64,000 nucleotides of DNA, from positions 1 to 64,000 of the IMG/VR virus record IMGVR_UViG_3300009182_000056; one strand, written 5' to 3'. The stretch is from a virus. Within the stretch, counting starts at the first letter, position 1. The number at the start of each line of letters is the position of its first letter. The notes under the pieces were generated by a model that made no database searches, was not told the DNA's origin, and worked only from the letters and a program-made list of their open reading frames with translations. The position numbers were made by a program, and so were the translations under genes. Below are positions 32,398-39,280 of this stretch, piece after piece.

Positions 32398-32625
32398 ATG
32401 AGCAAAACACCTTACGAGATCCGTCTCGAACTTCTCAAAATGGCTAACGAGATTCTCGCAACGCCAGTCTTCCAAACACGCCAAGCATTAAGCGAAGAAT
32501 ACCATTCCAAGCTAAACGATGCTAATCGTGGTACGCTTCCTTATCCAACCATGCCAGACTTTCCGTCCAGCACGGATATTGTTAGCAAGGCAGAAGAACT
32601 TAAAAAGTTTATAGACCAAGCGTAA
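32398..32625 (+). CDS. Small conserved T4-like protein
   Basis: 75 residues, helical (SKTPYEIRLELLKMANEIL), with a Pro-rich middle (LPYPTMPDFPSS) and a helical end. Its start has an AGGAGAAAAAC ribosome site, and the gene is flanked by two terminators, so it is a monocistronic unit. I recall similar short proteins in cyanophage-type T4 relatives; function unknown. Confidence 0.6.
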   Translation: MSKTPYEIRLELLKMANEILATPVFQTRQALSEEYHSKLNDANRGTLPYPTMPDFPSSTDIVSKAEELKKFIDQA

Positions 32626-32627
32626 TT

Positions 32628-32652
32628 AAAAAGCCCCGAAAGGGGCTTTTTT
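32628..32652 (+). terminator. Rho-independent terminator with GAAA tetraloop
   Basis: AAAAAGCCCC-GAAA-GGGGCTTTTT: 10-bp stem with U-tail, directly after the stop of the 75-residue gene. Confidence 0.93.
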
Positions 32653-32673
32653 GTTGGGCTGCTGATTATAGGT

Positions 32674-32679
32674 TAAATA
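32674..32679 (+). promoter_or_regulatory. Possible late-type box
   Basis: TAAATA in GGTTAAATATACC, 10 nt before the ATG at 32690 and just after a terminator. No ribosome site follows. Confidence 0.35.
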
Positions 32680-32689
32680 TACCTATATT

Positions 32690-32944
32690 ATGACAATCAA
32701 TAAAATTACCGAAGTTACCATATTTGAAAGCCCCGATGGCGGTCGCACAGTTTACGCTCGACACCCTGGGAGTAGTACAAGAGAATTATATAGTCGCGAT
32801 CCCAAATTAGTTGAAGAAGAAAATGAATTAAAACAACAAGAGCGTTGGCAATATATTTTAGCGGCTAGAAAAAACAATTCAGCAATAGACAACCTTTGCG
32901 AACAAGCGGAAATTTTATATGAATTGTCCAAAAAGGCATTGTGA
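32690..32944 (+). CDS. Small hypothetical protein
   Basis: 84 residues: beta-type start (TEVTIFESPDGGRTVYARHPG) then a charged helix (LVEEENELKQQERWQYILAARK). It opens a four-gene run to 34145 with 4-nt overlaps or short gaps. Unknown. Confidence 0.55.
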   Translation: MTINKITEVTIFESPDGGRTVYARHPGSSTRELYSRDPKLVEEENELKQQERWQYILAARKNNSAIDNLCEQAEILYELSKKAL

Positions 32945-33351
32945 AATTTATTTGTAAAACCTTCTTTGATATTACAGCCACAGGTGTAACAGGGCATTAT
33001 AAATCTTCCCGAGTACCATTTCGAGATTTAAATGGTACTAATATCGAAAATGAAATATCATGGAATCGTGCTAGAAATCAACAGAGAAATTGGGAGACTA
33101 TAACTCAACTAATAAGTCTACGAACACAAATTTCAGAATTACAAAATCCTAAAAAAGATAAAAATACATGGAGTTTTGAATTTGAATCTGAGACTCCATA
33201 TGCGTTTGGCTCCCAAGAGAACCCTACAGAATTGTTATTATCTGACTCAGCAGGTGTTCCAATGCTAGTAGGATTAGGAAATATTAAAAATTTAGCACCA
33301 TTATTAGTTGTGTCGGGCACTGATCAAAATATATGGTTTGACATATTATAA
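32941..33351 (+). CDS. Hypothetical protein
   Basis: 136 residues; starts at GTG 32941 overlapping the previous stop by 4 nt. Mixed fold (FICKTFFDITATGVTGHYK; WSFEFESETPYAFGS). Unknown. Confidence 0.5.
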   Translation: MKFICKTFFDITATGVTGHYKSSRVPFRDLNGTNIENEISWNRARNQQRNWETITQLISLRTQISELQNPKKDKNTWSFEFESETPYAFGSQENPTELLLSDSAGVPMLVGLGNIKNLAPLLVVSGTDQNIWFDIL

Positions 33352-33381
33352 TAAATATATGATACTAAAATAGGATAGAAT

Positions 33382-33648
33382 ATGAGCGTCGAAGCCACTG
33401 AAATTGAAAAAAAGAGTCTAGAAGCTCATGTGGAGCTCTGCGCCGAACGCTACAATGCGTTGGAAGATAAAATGACAGCCATGGGTGAGAACATCTCACA
33501 TCTTTGTGTCATGGTCCAGGATGTTAAAGCTAGTGTGAGTAAATTAAATGAAAAAAATACAGATAGACTTATCAGTTGGGGCATTGGTATTATTGGTTGT
33601 TTAGGTGCTTCAACTGTCTACCTTATAACACACTACGTTCTCAAATGA
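33382..33648 (+). CDS. Small coiled-coil protein with C-terminal membrane anchor
   Basis: 88 residues. A helical, heptad-like N-terminal part (LEAHVELCAERYNALEDKM) is followed by one transmembrane helix at ~66-86 (WGIGIIGCLGASTVYLITHY). The layout is like XhlA-type membrane anchors found near lysis genes and like small anchored proteins of cyanophages. A lysis-helper role is possible but not shown. ATGA overlap with the next gene. Confidence 0.55.
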   Translation: MSVEATEIEKKSLEAHVELCAERYNALEDKMTAMGENISHLCVMVQDVKASVSKLNEKNTDRLISWGIGIIGCLGASTVYLITHYVLK

Positions 33649-34145
33649 TTGACAATACCCAGGAACTCACCAAATTATTTCGTAAAGAATTTCCAGATTT
33701 ATCTGCTAATCTCATATGGAAAAATGATGCCGGCGAATACGAAGTATTTGAACGTTATGTAATATCTCCAGAAAAACATGGATATCGAGTATATTGTTCA
33801 GCTACAGATGTAGGGTTCTTTAGTACTACAAAAACAGCATTAAGCTGGTGTATAGCTGACAAATACACATATTATAATTTAGCCCGGGATATACTGACAT
33901 TAGACAATAAATTAAGCTCATTAGTTTCAGATATATCCACAAGAGCCAACCTAGCAGACCGTAGTAAACAGCCCTTATTTCGTGAAACTATAGAAACCAA
34001 GCTAGAAACCAAGATTATACACAAAAAACAGGTGGAGCAGGAATTAACCAAATGCGTCAATTATGCTAAATACTGTCAACAACGAGGATTTAATAATGAA
34101 ACTGTTCGAACTGGCCGCACCCAAGCCATCAAAGCAAGCCGCTAA
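33645..34145 (+). CDS. Conserved T4-like hypothetical protein
   Basis: 166 residues from ATG 33645, which overlaps the preceding stop; an earlier in-frame ATG at 33576 lies within that gene. Segments such as YEVFERYVISPEKHGYRVYCSATD and ADKYTYYNLARDILTLDNKL resemble a conserved cyanophage family of unknown function. The C-terminus is basic and Gln-rich and overlaps the next gene and its promoter. Confidence 0.6.
   Translation: MIDNTQELTKLFRKEFPDLSANLIWKNDAGEYEVFERYVISPEKHGYRVYCSATDVGFFSTTKTALSWCIADKYTYYNLARDILTLDNKLSSLVSDISTRANLADRSKQPLFRETIETKLETKIIHKKQVEQELTKCVNYAKYCQQRGFNNETVRTGRTQAIKASR
34067..34073 (+). promoter_or_regulatory. Late-type promoter box TAAATAC inside the upstream gene's end
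   Basis: GCTAAATACTGTC lies 22 nt before the ATG at 34096. The same TAAATACTGT string recurs before the tail fibre gene at 37214. Confidence 0.5.
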
Positions 34146-35055
34146 GGTATTTGAGAGTTATTTCGGTGACTCTATTAATGTAGACGTTATGTCCGCAAAA
34201 CAAGCCCGTATGATGTTAAACAAAGTACGCAAGCTGGTAAACGAACATCGTCAAACATCAGCTTTTCATCACAGCGAAAAGAACCCAGCTTATTTGAAGT
34301 TGATGATGATGGAAAGAGTATTAACTACTAAAGTTAATGAAACTCCTACTGTGGCTGTTGGTTCAACTGCTGGCGCTGACCAAAATCAAAAAGATTCCAC
34401 ATCCGGTATGCCTCCAACTAATCCTACTGTAGCTGCCGGCGATGCTGCTAAGAAACAACAACAGCAAGCCCAAGTCAATACCATTAGTGATCCTAAACTT
34501 AAATCTGCTATGCAAAAAGCTACGCAAGGTCAATCACTAAATCCAGCTGATCAACAATTGGTTGCTCAAGCTGCTCTACAAACAGAAAGCAAACAATTGA
34601 GACATAGTTTATATAAGATTCTTCGTGAATCAGAAGTACAACAAGCACAAGTTGTGTTAGCCGCACAGGACATGGTAGACAATGTTCAAAAAATGAGCGA
34701 AGAAATTTCAAGTATGCAGTTTAAAGATTTGCCAGCACTATGCGATCAAATCAAAAATCAAATTGGTGTTGACCAAGCAATGCAGTTCAACACAGATGCG
34801 ACTGCCGCTCTTGCTGGACTGTTACAGAACCTACAAGGGGCTAGACAACAATTAGACCAAGCTCTTGGTGTTGTTACTGGTCAAGCTGCTCCTAGTATTC
34901 CTGGCCAAGAAGAAATGGATGCTGACCTAGGTGCTGAGATGGGTGCCGATGTTGGTGCTGATTTAGGTGTCGAGATGGGTGCCGAAGAACTTCCACCAGA
35001 AGAACCAGAAGCTCCTGAAATGGGTGGCGCAGGCTTAGGTCGCGCTAAACGCTAA
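34096..35055 (+). CDS. Putative prohead core/virion protein
   Basis: 319 residues from ATG 34096, chosen because GAGGA lies 8 nt upstream and an earlier in-frame ATG (34063) lies inside the promoter. The N-terminal 75 residues look folded (KLFELAAPKPSKQAAKVFESYFGD; NKVRKLVNEHRQTSAFHH). The rest is Gln/Ala-rich helix, ending in an acidic tandem repeat of (D/E)-x-GAEMGAD-type units (~283-305). Acidic, helical, low-complexity proteins in this position are typical of scaffolding or core proteins. Not assigned to gp22. Confidence 0.5.
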   Translation: MKLFELAAPKPSKQAAKVFESYFGDSINVDVMSAKQARMMLNKVRKLVNEHRQTSAFHHSEKNPAYLKLMMMERVLTTKVNETPTVAVGSTAGADQNQKDSTSGMPPTNPTVAAGDAAKKQQQQAQVNTISDPKLKSAMQKATQGQSLNPADQQLVAQAALQTESKQLRHSLYKILRESEVQQAQVVLAAQDMVDNVQKMSEEISSMQFKDLPALCDQIKNQIGVDQAMQFNTDATAALAGLLQNLQGARQQLDQALGVVTGQAAPSIPGQEEMDADLGAEMGADVGADLGVEMGAEELPPEEPEAPEMGGAGLGRAKR

Positions 35056-35409
35056 ATGTTAATCTTTGAAGTAGAAAATCCAGAAACCGTCGACTCCGGT
35101 AAGCTCATGTCATTGACTCAATTCCTTGCCGGCCGTGCCGGAGACACTGATTCAAAGAAACAAATTTCCACACAGGCATTTATTGATTTAGCACAAAGTC
35201 TCGGAGTTAATGTTACTACCGATACATTGGGTGATTTAATTGCCAAAGATCCTCTGAAGAATGTACTACTCCCATACGAACCAAATTCAGGGGTAGTTAA
35301 ATTTAAAGGCAATGACGAGCCCGGTGAACAGCCAATGGACACTGATCAAGCAGAAAAAGTAGTAAGTTCAAACGCCAAAGCCGCTATGAAACGCGGATTA
35401 TCTAAATAA
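35056..35409 (+). CDS. Hypothetical protein coupled to the preceding virion gene
   Basis: 117 residues, starting directly after the previous stop. It is a small alpha/beta protein (GKLMSLTQFLAGRAGDTDSK; FIDLAQSLGVNVTTDTLGDLI) with a short acidic C-terminus. It contains a helix-turn-helix-like stretch but no clear DNA-binding signature. Late expression is inferred from the shared promoter. Confidence 0.5.
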   Translation: MLIFEVENPETVDSGKLMSLTQFLAGRAGDTDSKKQISTQAFIDLAQSLGVNVTTDTLGDLIAKDPLKNVLLPYEPNSGVVKFKGNDEPGEQPMDTDQAEKVVSSNAKAAMKRGLSK

Positions 35410-35427
35410 ATCAATGCTATACAGTAG

Positions 35428-35456
35428 TTGACAAACAATTCGAAACTAAGTACAAT
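35428..35456 (+). promoter_or_regulatory. Sigma70-type promoter of the iscU-iscA operon
   Basis: TTGACA (35428-35433), 17-nt spacer, TACAAT (35451-35456). It drives the periplasmic protein gene and the two Fe-S genes; AAAGGAGAG precedes the first start. Confidence 0.88.
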
Positions 35457-35485
35457 TAAGTTAGTATCATAAAAGGAGAGTCAAA

Positions 35486-35770
35486 ATGAAAAAGATTCTA
35501 GTAATAGTATTATTAGCATTATCAACCACTTCGATGGCGCACGGGTATCACGGCGGATATTATTATAATAATAATCAGTGGGTAGGCCCTGCGGTAGCTG
35601 GAGTAGTAATCGGCGGTTTGGCCGCAAGAGCATATTACACACCTCCTCCAGTTTATGTTCAGCAACCGCAGGTAATTTACATTCAGCAATCTATTCCTCC
35701 TGGATATGTTCAACAACAGATTTTAGATGCTAATTGTAATTGTTATCGTACAGTACTGGTACCACAATAA
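35486..35770 (+). CDS. Exported Gly/Tyr/Pro-rich small protein
   Basis: 94 residues. It has a signal peptide (KKILVIVLLALSTTSMA, cleavage before HG), a Gly/Tyr/Asn-rich start (HGYHGGYYYNNNQW), a Gly-zipper-like hydrophobic stretch (GPAVAGVVIGGLAARA), a Pro/Tyr/Val/Gln-rich part and CNC near the C-terminus. It probably resides in the periplasm or outer envelope. The link with iscU, whose ATG overlaps its stop by 1 nt, is unexplained. Confidence 0.65.
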   Translation: MKKILVIVLLALSTTSMAHGYHGGYYYNNNQWVGPAVAGVVIGGLAARAYYTPPPVYVQQPQVIYIQQSIPPGYVQQQILDANCNCYRTVLVPQ

Positions 35771-36144
35771 TGGCTTACTCAGATAAGGTAATCGATCACT
35801 ATGAAAATCCAAGAAATGTTGGTAAGATGGATGCCACTGATAGCAGTATCGGCACCGGTGTTGTCGGTGCACCTGCTTGCGGTGATGTCATGCGTTTACA
35901 AATAAAGGTAGAAGATGGAATTATTACGGACGCCAAGTTCAAAACGTATGGCTGTGGGTCGGCGATCGCTTCGAGCTCACTTGTCACGGAGTGGGTCAAG
36001 GGCAAAACGCTGGAGCAGGCTGGATCAATTAAGAATGCTGAAATTGCAGAGGAACTCTGTCTCCCGCCGGTTAAGATTCATTGTTCAATCCTTGCGGAAG
36101 ACGCTATTAAGGCGGCAATAGAAGATTACATAAAAAAACAATGA
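35770..36144 (+). CDS. iscU: Fe-S cluster scaffold IscU
   Basis: 124 residues (E. coli: 128) and near-identical to bacterial IscU over long stretches. All functional residues are present: Cys37 and Asp39 in GAPACGD, Cys62 in YGCGSA, Cys105 in IHCS, and the LPPVK chaperone (HscA) recognition motif at 98-102. It should therefore work with host IscS, HscA and HscB to assemble [2Fe-2S] clusters. Part of the gene (35941-36060) is about 52% G+C against ~38% around it, which suggests recent capture from a host. The start is the ATG overlapping the previous stop; the frame extends upstream but with no better start. Confidence 0.96.
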   Translation: MAYSDKVIDHYENPRNVGKMDATDSSIGTGVVGAPACGDVMRLQIKVEDGIITDAKFKTYGCGSAIASSSLVTEWVKGKTLEQAGSIKNAEIAEELCLPPVKIHCSILAEDAIKAAIEDYIKKQ

Positions 36145-36461
36145 TTACTGTTACAGATACAGCCGCTAAAAAAATTAAAACCAATATAGAAAAACGAGGC
36201 AAAGGCATTGCCGTCCGTATAGGTGTTAGAACCACCGGATGTTCGGGCCTTGCTTATATAATGGAATATGTAGACGAGCTTACTATCGATGATATTTTGC
36301 TTTCAGATAATGGCGCTGTAATTGTAGTGGATCCAAAATCTTTACCTATGGTAGCTGGTATCACCGTAGATTATGTTAGACAAGGTCTTAACGAAGGTTT
36401 TGAATTTATCAACCCATTGGAAAAAGACCGTTGCGGATGCGGCGAGTCCTTTCGGATATAA
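36141..36461 (+). CDS. iscA: Fe-S assembly A-type protein (IscA)
   Basis: 106 residues (E. coli IscA: 107). The three conserved cysteines are present: Cys34 (TTGCSG), Cys98 and Cys100 (CGCGES). GLNEGFEFINP closely follows E. coli. It accepts clusters or iron from the scaffold and passes clusters to targets such as [4Fe-4S] enzymes. It overlaps iscU by 4 nt, so the two are coupled. No phage iscS or chaperone is nearby, so host partners are implied. Confidence 0.94.
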   Translation: MITVTDTAAKKIKTNIEKRGKGIAVRIGVRTTGCSGLAYIMEYVDELTIDDILLSDNGAVIVVDPKSLPMVAGITVDYVRQGLNEGFEFINPLEKDRCGCGESFRI

Positions 36462-36466
36462 CAAGG

Positions 36467-36495
36467 TTGACAACCTCATAGTAGGTTGCTATACT
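36467..36495 (+). promoter_or_regulatory. Sigma70-type promoter, near-leaderless
   Basis: TTGACA (36467-36472), 17-nt spacer, TATACT (36490-36495). The exonuclease ATG lies 8 nt after the -10. Confidence 0.85.
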
Positions 36496-36502
36496 AGATA
36501 CA

Positions 36503-37216
36503 ATGTACAATCCAAAATTTGCGTATCACGAATTATCCCGCACAAGCGAAGAAGGTCGCCGCTTATATCTTACTCCAGATGGTAAAAAGGTTCCTAGTGT
36601 AACTACAATTCTTAGTGCCACTGAACCAAAAGAGAAAAAAGAAGCACTACAAAACTGGCGCAAGCGAGTTGGTGTAGACAAAGCTCAAGCAATTACTACA
36701 GAAGCCGCTAATCGTGGTACACGCATGCACACGTACCTAGAGCGTTATATTAAAGAAGGCGCCATGCCAGATAAAGGCTCAAACCCGTTTGGATGGGCAA
36801 GCCACGCTATGGCCGAAACTGTTATCCGAGATGGTCTTAAAAATGTTGATGAATTGTGGGGGGTAGAAATTCCATTATTTTTTCCTAGTTTATATGCGGG
36901 TACCACCGATGGGTGTGGCATTCACATGGGCGACGAAAGTATTATTGATTATAAACAAACTAATAAACCTAAAAAAGCTGAATGGATTCAAGATTATTAT
37001 CTTCAGCTGGTAGCATACGCATTAGCGCATAATGAGGTTTACAAAACTAACATTCGCAAAGGCGTAGTGTTGATGTGTGTTAAACCTGAAACTGACTTAA
37101 TGGGCAATTTGATTACAGACCCGCAATATCAAGAATTTACACTAGAACCCAGCGATTTTGACTACTGGGAGCAAGAGTGGTGGAAACGATTGGAGCTCTA
37201 CTACACGATTAGCTAA
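36503..37216 (+). CDS. PD-(D/E)XK exonuclease (MGME1/Cas4-like)
   Basis: 237 residues. Motifs in order: RGTRMHTYLE (~73-82), EIPLFFPS with the acidic residue, YAGTTDGCG (~133-141, catalytic Asp), IIDYKQTNK (~149-157, D-x-K) and QDYYLQLVAYALAHN (~165-179, the Q-x3-Y helix of RecB-type nucleases). It probably degrades or trims ssDNA ends during recombination or repair. The mRNA is predicted to start 0-1 nt before the ATG. A late box for the next gene overlaps its stop. Confidence 0.82.
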   Translation: MYNPKFAYHELSRTSEEGRRLYLTPDGKKVPSVTTILSATEPKEKKEALQNWRKRVGVDKAQAITTEAANRGTRMHTYLERYIKEGAMPDKGSNPFGWASHAMAETVIRDGLKNVDELWGVEIPLFFPSLYAGTTDGCGIHMGDESIIDYKQTNKPKKAEWIQDYYLQLVAYALAHNEVYKTNIRKGVVLMCVKPETDLMGNLITDPQYQEFTLEPSDFDYWEQEWWKRLELYYTIS

Positions 37217-37220
37217 ATAC
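37214..37220 (+). promoter_or_regulatory. Late-type promoter box TAAATAC for the tail fibre gene
   Basis: GCTAAATACTGTA, 22 nt before the fibre ATG; AAGGA follows at a normal ribosome-site distance. The same string occurs at 34067. Confidence 0.5.
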
Positions 37221-37242
37221 TGTATAATAAGGAATACAGTAA

Positions 37243-38829
37243 ATGGCTATTGTCCAAATCTCACAGATTACTAACCGCTTAGGTTTAAACACAGATTTAC
37301 CCCAATTAGCGGGTGCTGAATTAGGCTGGTCCACTGATACTCGTCAGCTTTACATCGGTAACGGTACTTTAGAGCAAGGCGCTCCTGTTATCGGAAATAC
37401 TGAAATTTTAACAGAATTTTCAGATATTTTAAATTTGGCAACGGCATATACCTATAAAGGGACGGCTGCAGGATATACTGTACAAACAGGTCCAGCACCT
37501 GGAACTCCAATTACATTAAGTTTACAGAATTGGCTCGATCAGTTTGCTACAGTAAAAGATTTTGGTGCTAAAGGCGATGGCCTAACCGATGATACTGACG
37601 CAATTAATCGTGCGTTAAATCAGTTATATTGCCAACAAAATAATGTGCAAATTCGCCGTTCATTATTTTTTCCAGCTGGAAAATATATTGTAAGCGATAC
37701 TATCGATATTCCTCCATATGCTACACTATATGGTGAAGGCCCAGAAAATTCTATTATACAAATGATCGATGGCGGTGCTGGAACTTGTGTAGCACAAACA
37801 GCAGATAGCTTGCAACAAACTGGTGTTAACATAGGTAGTGGCGGAGCAACTCCTCCCACCGACATTAATATTATTAACATGGCTTTTCAGAGTTTAGATG
37901 ATTCAAAAAATATATTTTTAGTTGAATCAGCTACCAATTGCGAATTTCAAGGTGTAAGTTTTATAGGTCCTGGGACTACTAGTAGTTTAATCAATGACGC
38001 TTTAAACACTAGTGGAGTGCTAGTTGGCAGTTCTATGTTAACTACTAATAATATTTTACTCAACGGCTGTAGATTTAATGGTACCACTTATGGGGTCAGC
38101 TCTAACGACCAAATGAAAGGTGTAACCATTGCTAATTCTAATTTTAATATTTTATTCGAAGGGGTAGCATTAGGCACTGGAATTCTTATTGGCAGTGGCC
38201 CAACCGGAACCCGCATTACAAATAATGTATTTGACAACATATACGATGCTGGTATTACTTTTGGGAACATTAGCCTTAATGCTACTGGTTATAATATTTT
38301 CTACGATGTTGGTAATCAGTTCAACGGAGTCGCAAACCCGTACTCGCCAGTAATTATATTTGACGGCAACAATAATGCTAGTATTGGTGATATGTTTGAG
38401 CGTACAGATGCTTATGCTGAAATTCATCCAAGAGTTGATTTAAACGGGACACAAAGCATTGCTTCTACTAACGGTAGTCAATTACAATTAGGCGCTTATA
38501 CTAGACAATCAGGAATAACCACTACACTATTAGATAACCAATCGTCGGCTCAGACAATCTTTACAGTAAGTCCTTTGACTTCTCGGGCGTTTGTTGTTAA
38601 CTATACAATAATTCGTACCGAAGGTTATCGCACTGGTAGTTTAATTGTAACATCCATGGGGACTTCGACTACGGTTCAATACATGGATGATTATGTTGAA
38701 AGTGAAATTACTGGTATTAATTTGAGTGTGATCCAAATTGCCGAAGGCGATGTTATGTCAATTCAATATACTTCAACATCGACAGGCGAGGCGGCCCAGA
38801 TGCGTTATTCTATTTCTTATCTTAATTAA
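37243..38829 (+). CDS. Tail fibre/tailspike with pectate-lyase-type beta-helix
   Basis: 528 residues. The N-terminal ~60 residues form a short attachment domain (MAIVQISQITNRLGLN; AGAELGWSTDTRQLYIGNG). From ~105, TVKDFGAKGDGLTDDTDAI is the hallmark start of the Pectate_lyase_3 right-handed beta-helix, which continues to ~400 as Asn/Gly/Ile-rich coils. The C-terminal ~120 residues are a separate beta domain. Such spikes bind and often cleave host surface polysaccharide. Catalytic residues cannot be assigned by eye. Confidence 0.82.
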   Translation: MAIVQISQITNRLGLNTDLPQLAGAELGWSTDTRQLYIGNGTLEQGAPVIGNTEILTEFSDILNLATAYTYKGTAAGYTVQTGPAPGTPITLSLQNWLDQFATVKDFGAKGDGLTDDTDAINRALNQLYCQQNNVQIRRSLFFPAGKYIVSDTIDIPPYATLYGEGPENSIIQMIDGGAGTCVAQTADSLQQTGVNIGSGGATPPTDINIINMAFQSLDDSKNIFLVESATNCEFQGVSFIGPGTTSSLINDALNTSGVLVGSSMLTTNNILLNGCRFNGTTYGVSSNDQMKGVTIANSNFNILFEGVALGTGILIGSGPTGTRITNNVFDNIYDAGITFGNISLNATGYNIFYDVGNQFNGVANPYSPVIIFDGNNNASIGDMFERTDAYAEIHPRVDLNGTQSIASTNGSQLQLGAYTRQSGITTTLLDNQSSAQTIFTVSPLTSRAFVVNYTIIRTEGYRTGSLIVTSMGTSTTVQYMDDYVESEITGINLSVIQIAEGDVMSIQYTSTSTGEAAQMRYSISYLN

Positions 38830-39239
38830 TGTGGCAAAAAAACTTTGTCGATAGGTTAGAAGCCTGGGCAGAACTACGCACTCAAGCTCAGGAACTATCT
38901 TTGGAAGAAGCTCTCCAACTTGTCAATAGTTGGTGGCACCAATCTCCATGGCAACCGTATTACTTACATTGGGATGATCAGCCAAAATGGCCGGATCCAT
39001 GGCAACTTTTGAATGATAATGTCTATTGTGATCTTGCTCGCGGGCTCGGAATACTATATACTGTAAGTATGTTGAACCATAAAGATTTGACATCGTATGA
39101 GCTGGTTTTGACTGAGGATGGCCGTAATTTAGTCTTGATTAACAAAGTAAAATATACACTTAATTGGGACGATATAGTCTTAGTAAATACTCCACTAGTT
39201 GGTAAAGCAAAAAAACGATTTATCAACGCTACCATATAA
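38829..39239 (+). CDS. Conserved T4-like hypothetical protein
   Basis: 136 residues, Trp-rich (NSWWHQSPWQPYYLHWDDQ; WPDPWQLLNDN), resembling a conserved cyanophage protein of unknown function. The ATG overlaps the fibre stop by 1 nt. It may be a fibre-associated chaperone or virion part; this is only from position. Confidence 0.6.
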   Translation: MWQKNFVDRLEAWAELRTQAQELSLEEALQLVNSWWHQSPWQPYYLHWDDQPKWPDPWQLLNDNVYCDLARGLGILYTVSMLNHKDLTSYELVLTEDGRNLVLINKVKYTLNWDDIVLVNTPLVGKAKKRFINATI

Positions 39240-39280
39240 TAGAAGTATAAGTAGTAAACAAATAATAAAACGAGAGTTAG

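Noticed and set aside
34063-34095. Earlier in-frame ATG for the virion gene at 34096
   Set aside because: It lies inside the late-type promoter box; GAGGA precedes 34096 at a normal distance.
35740-35769. Upstream in-frame TTG extension of iscU
   Set aside because: The extension lies inside the preceding gene; IscU homologues begin MAYS, matching the ATG at 35770.
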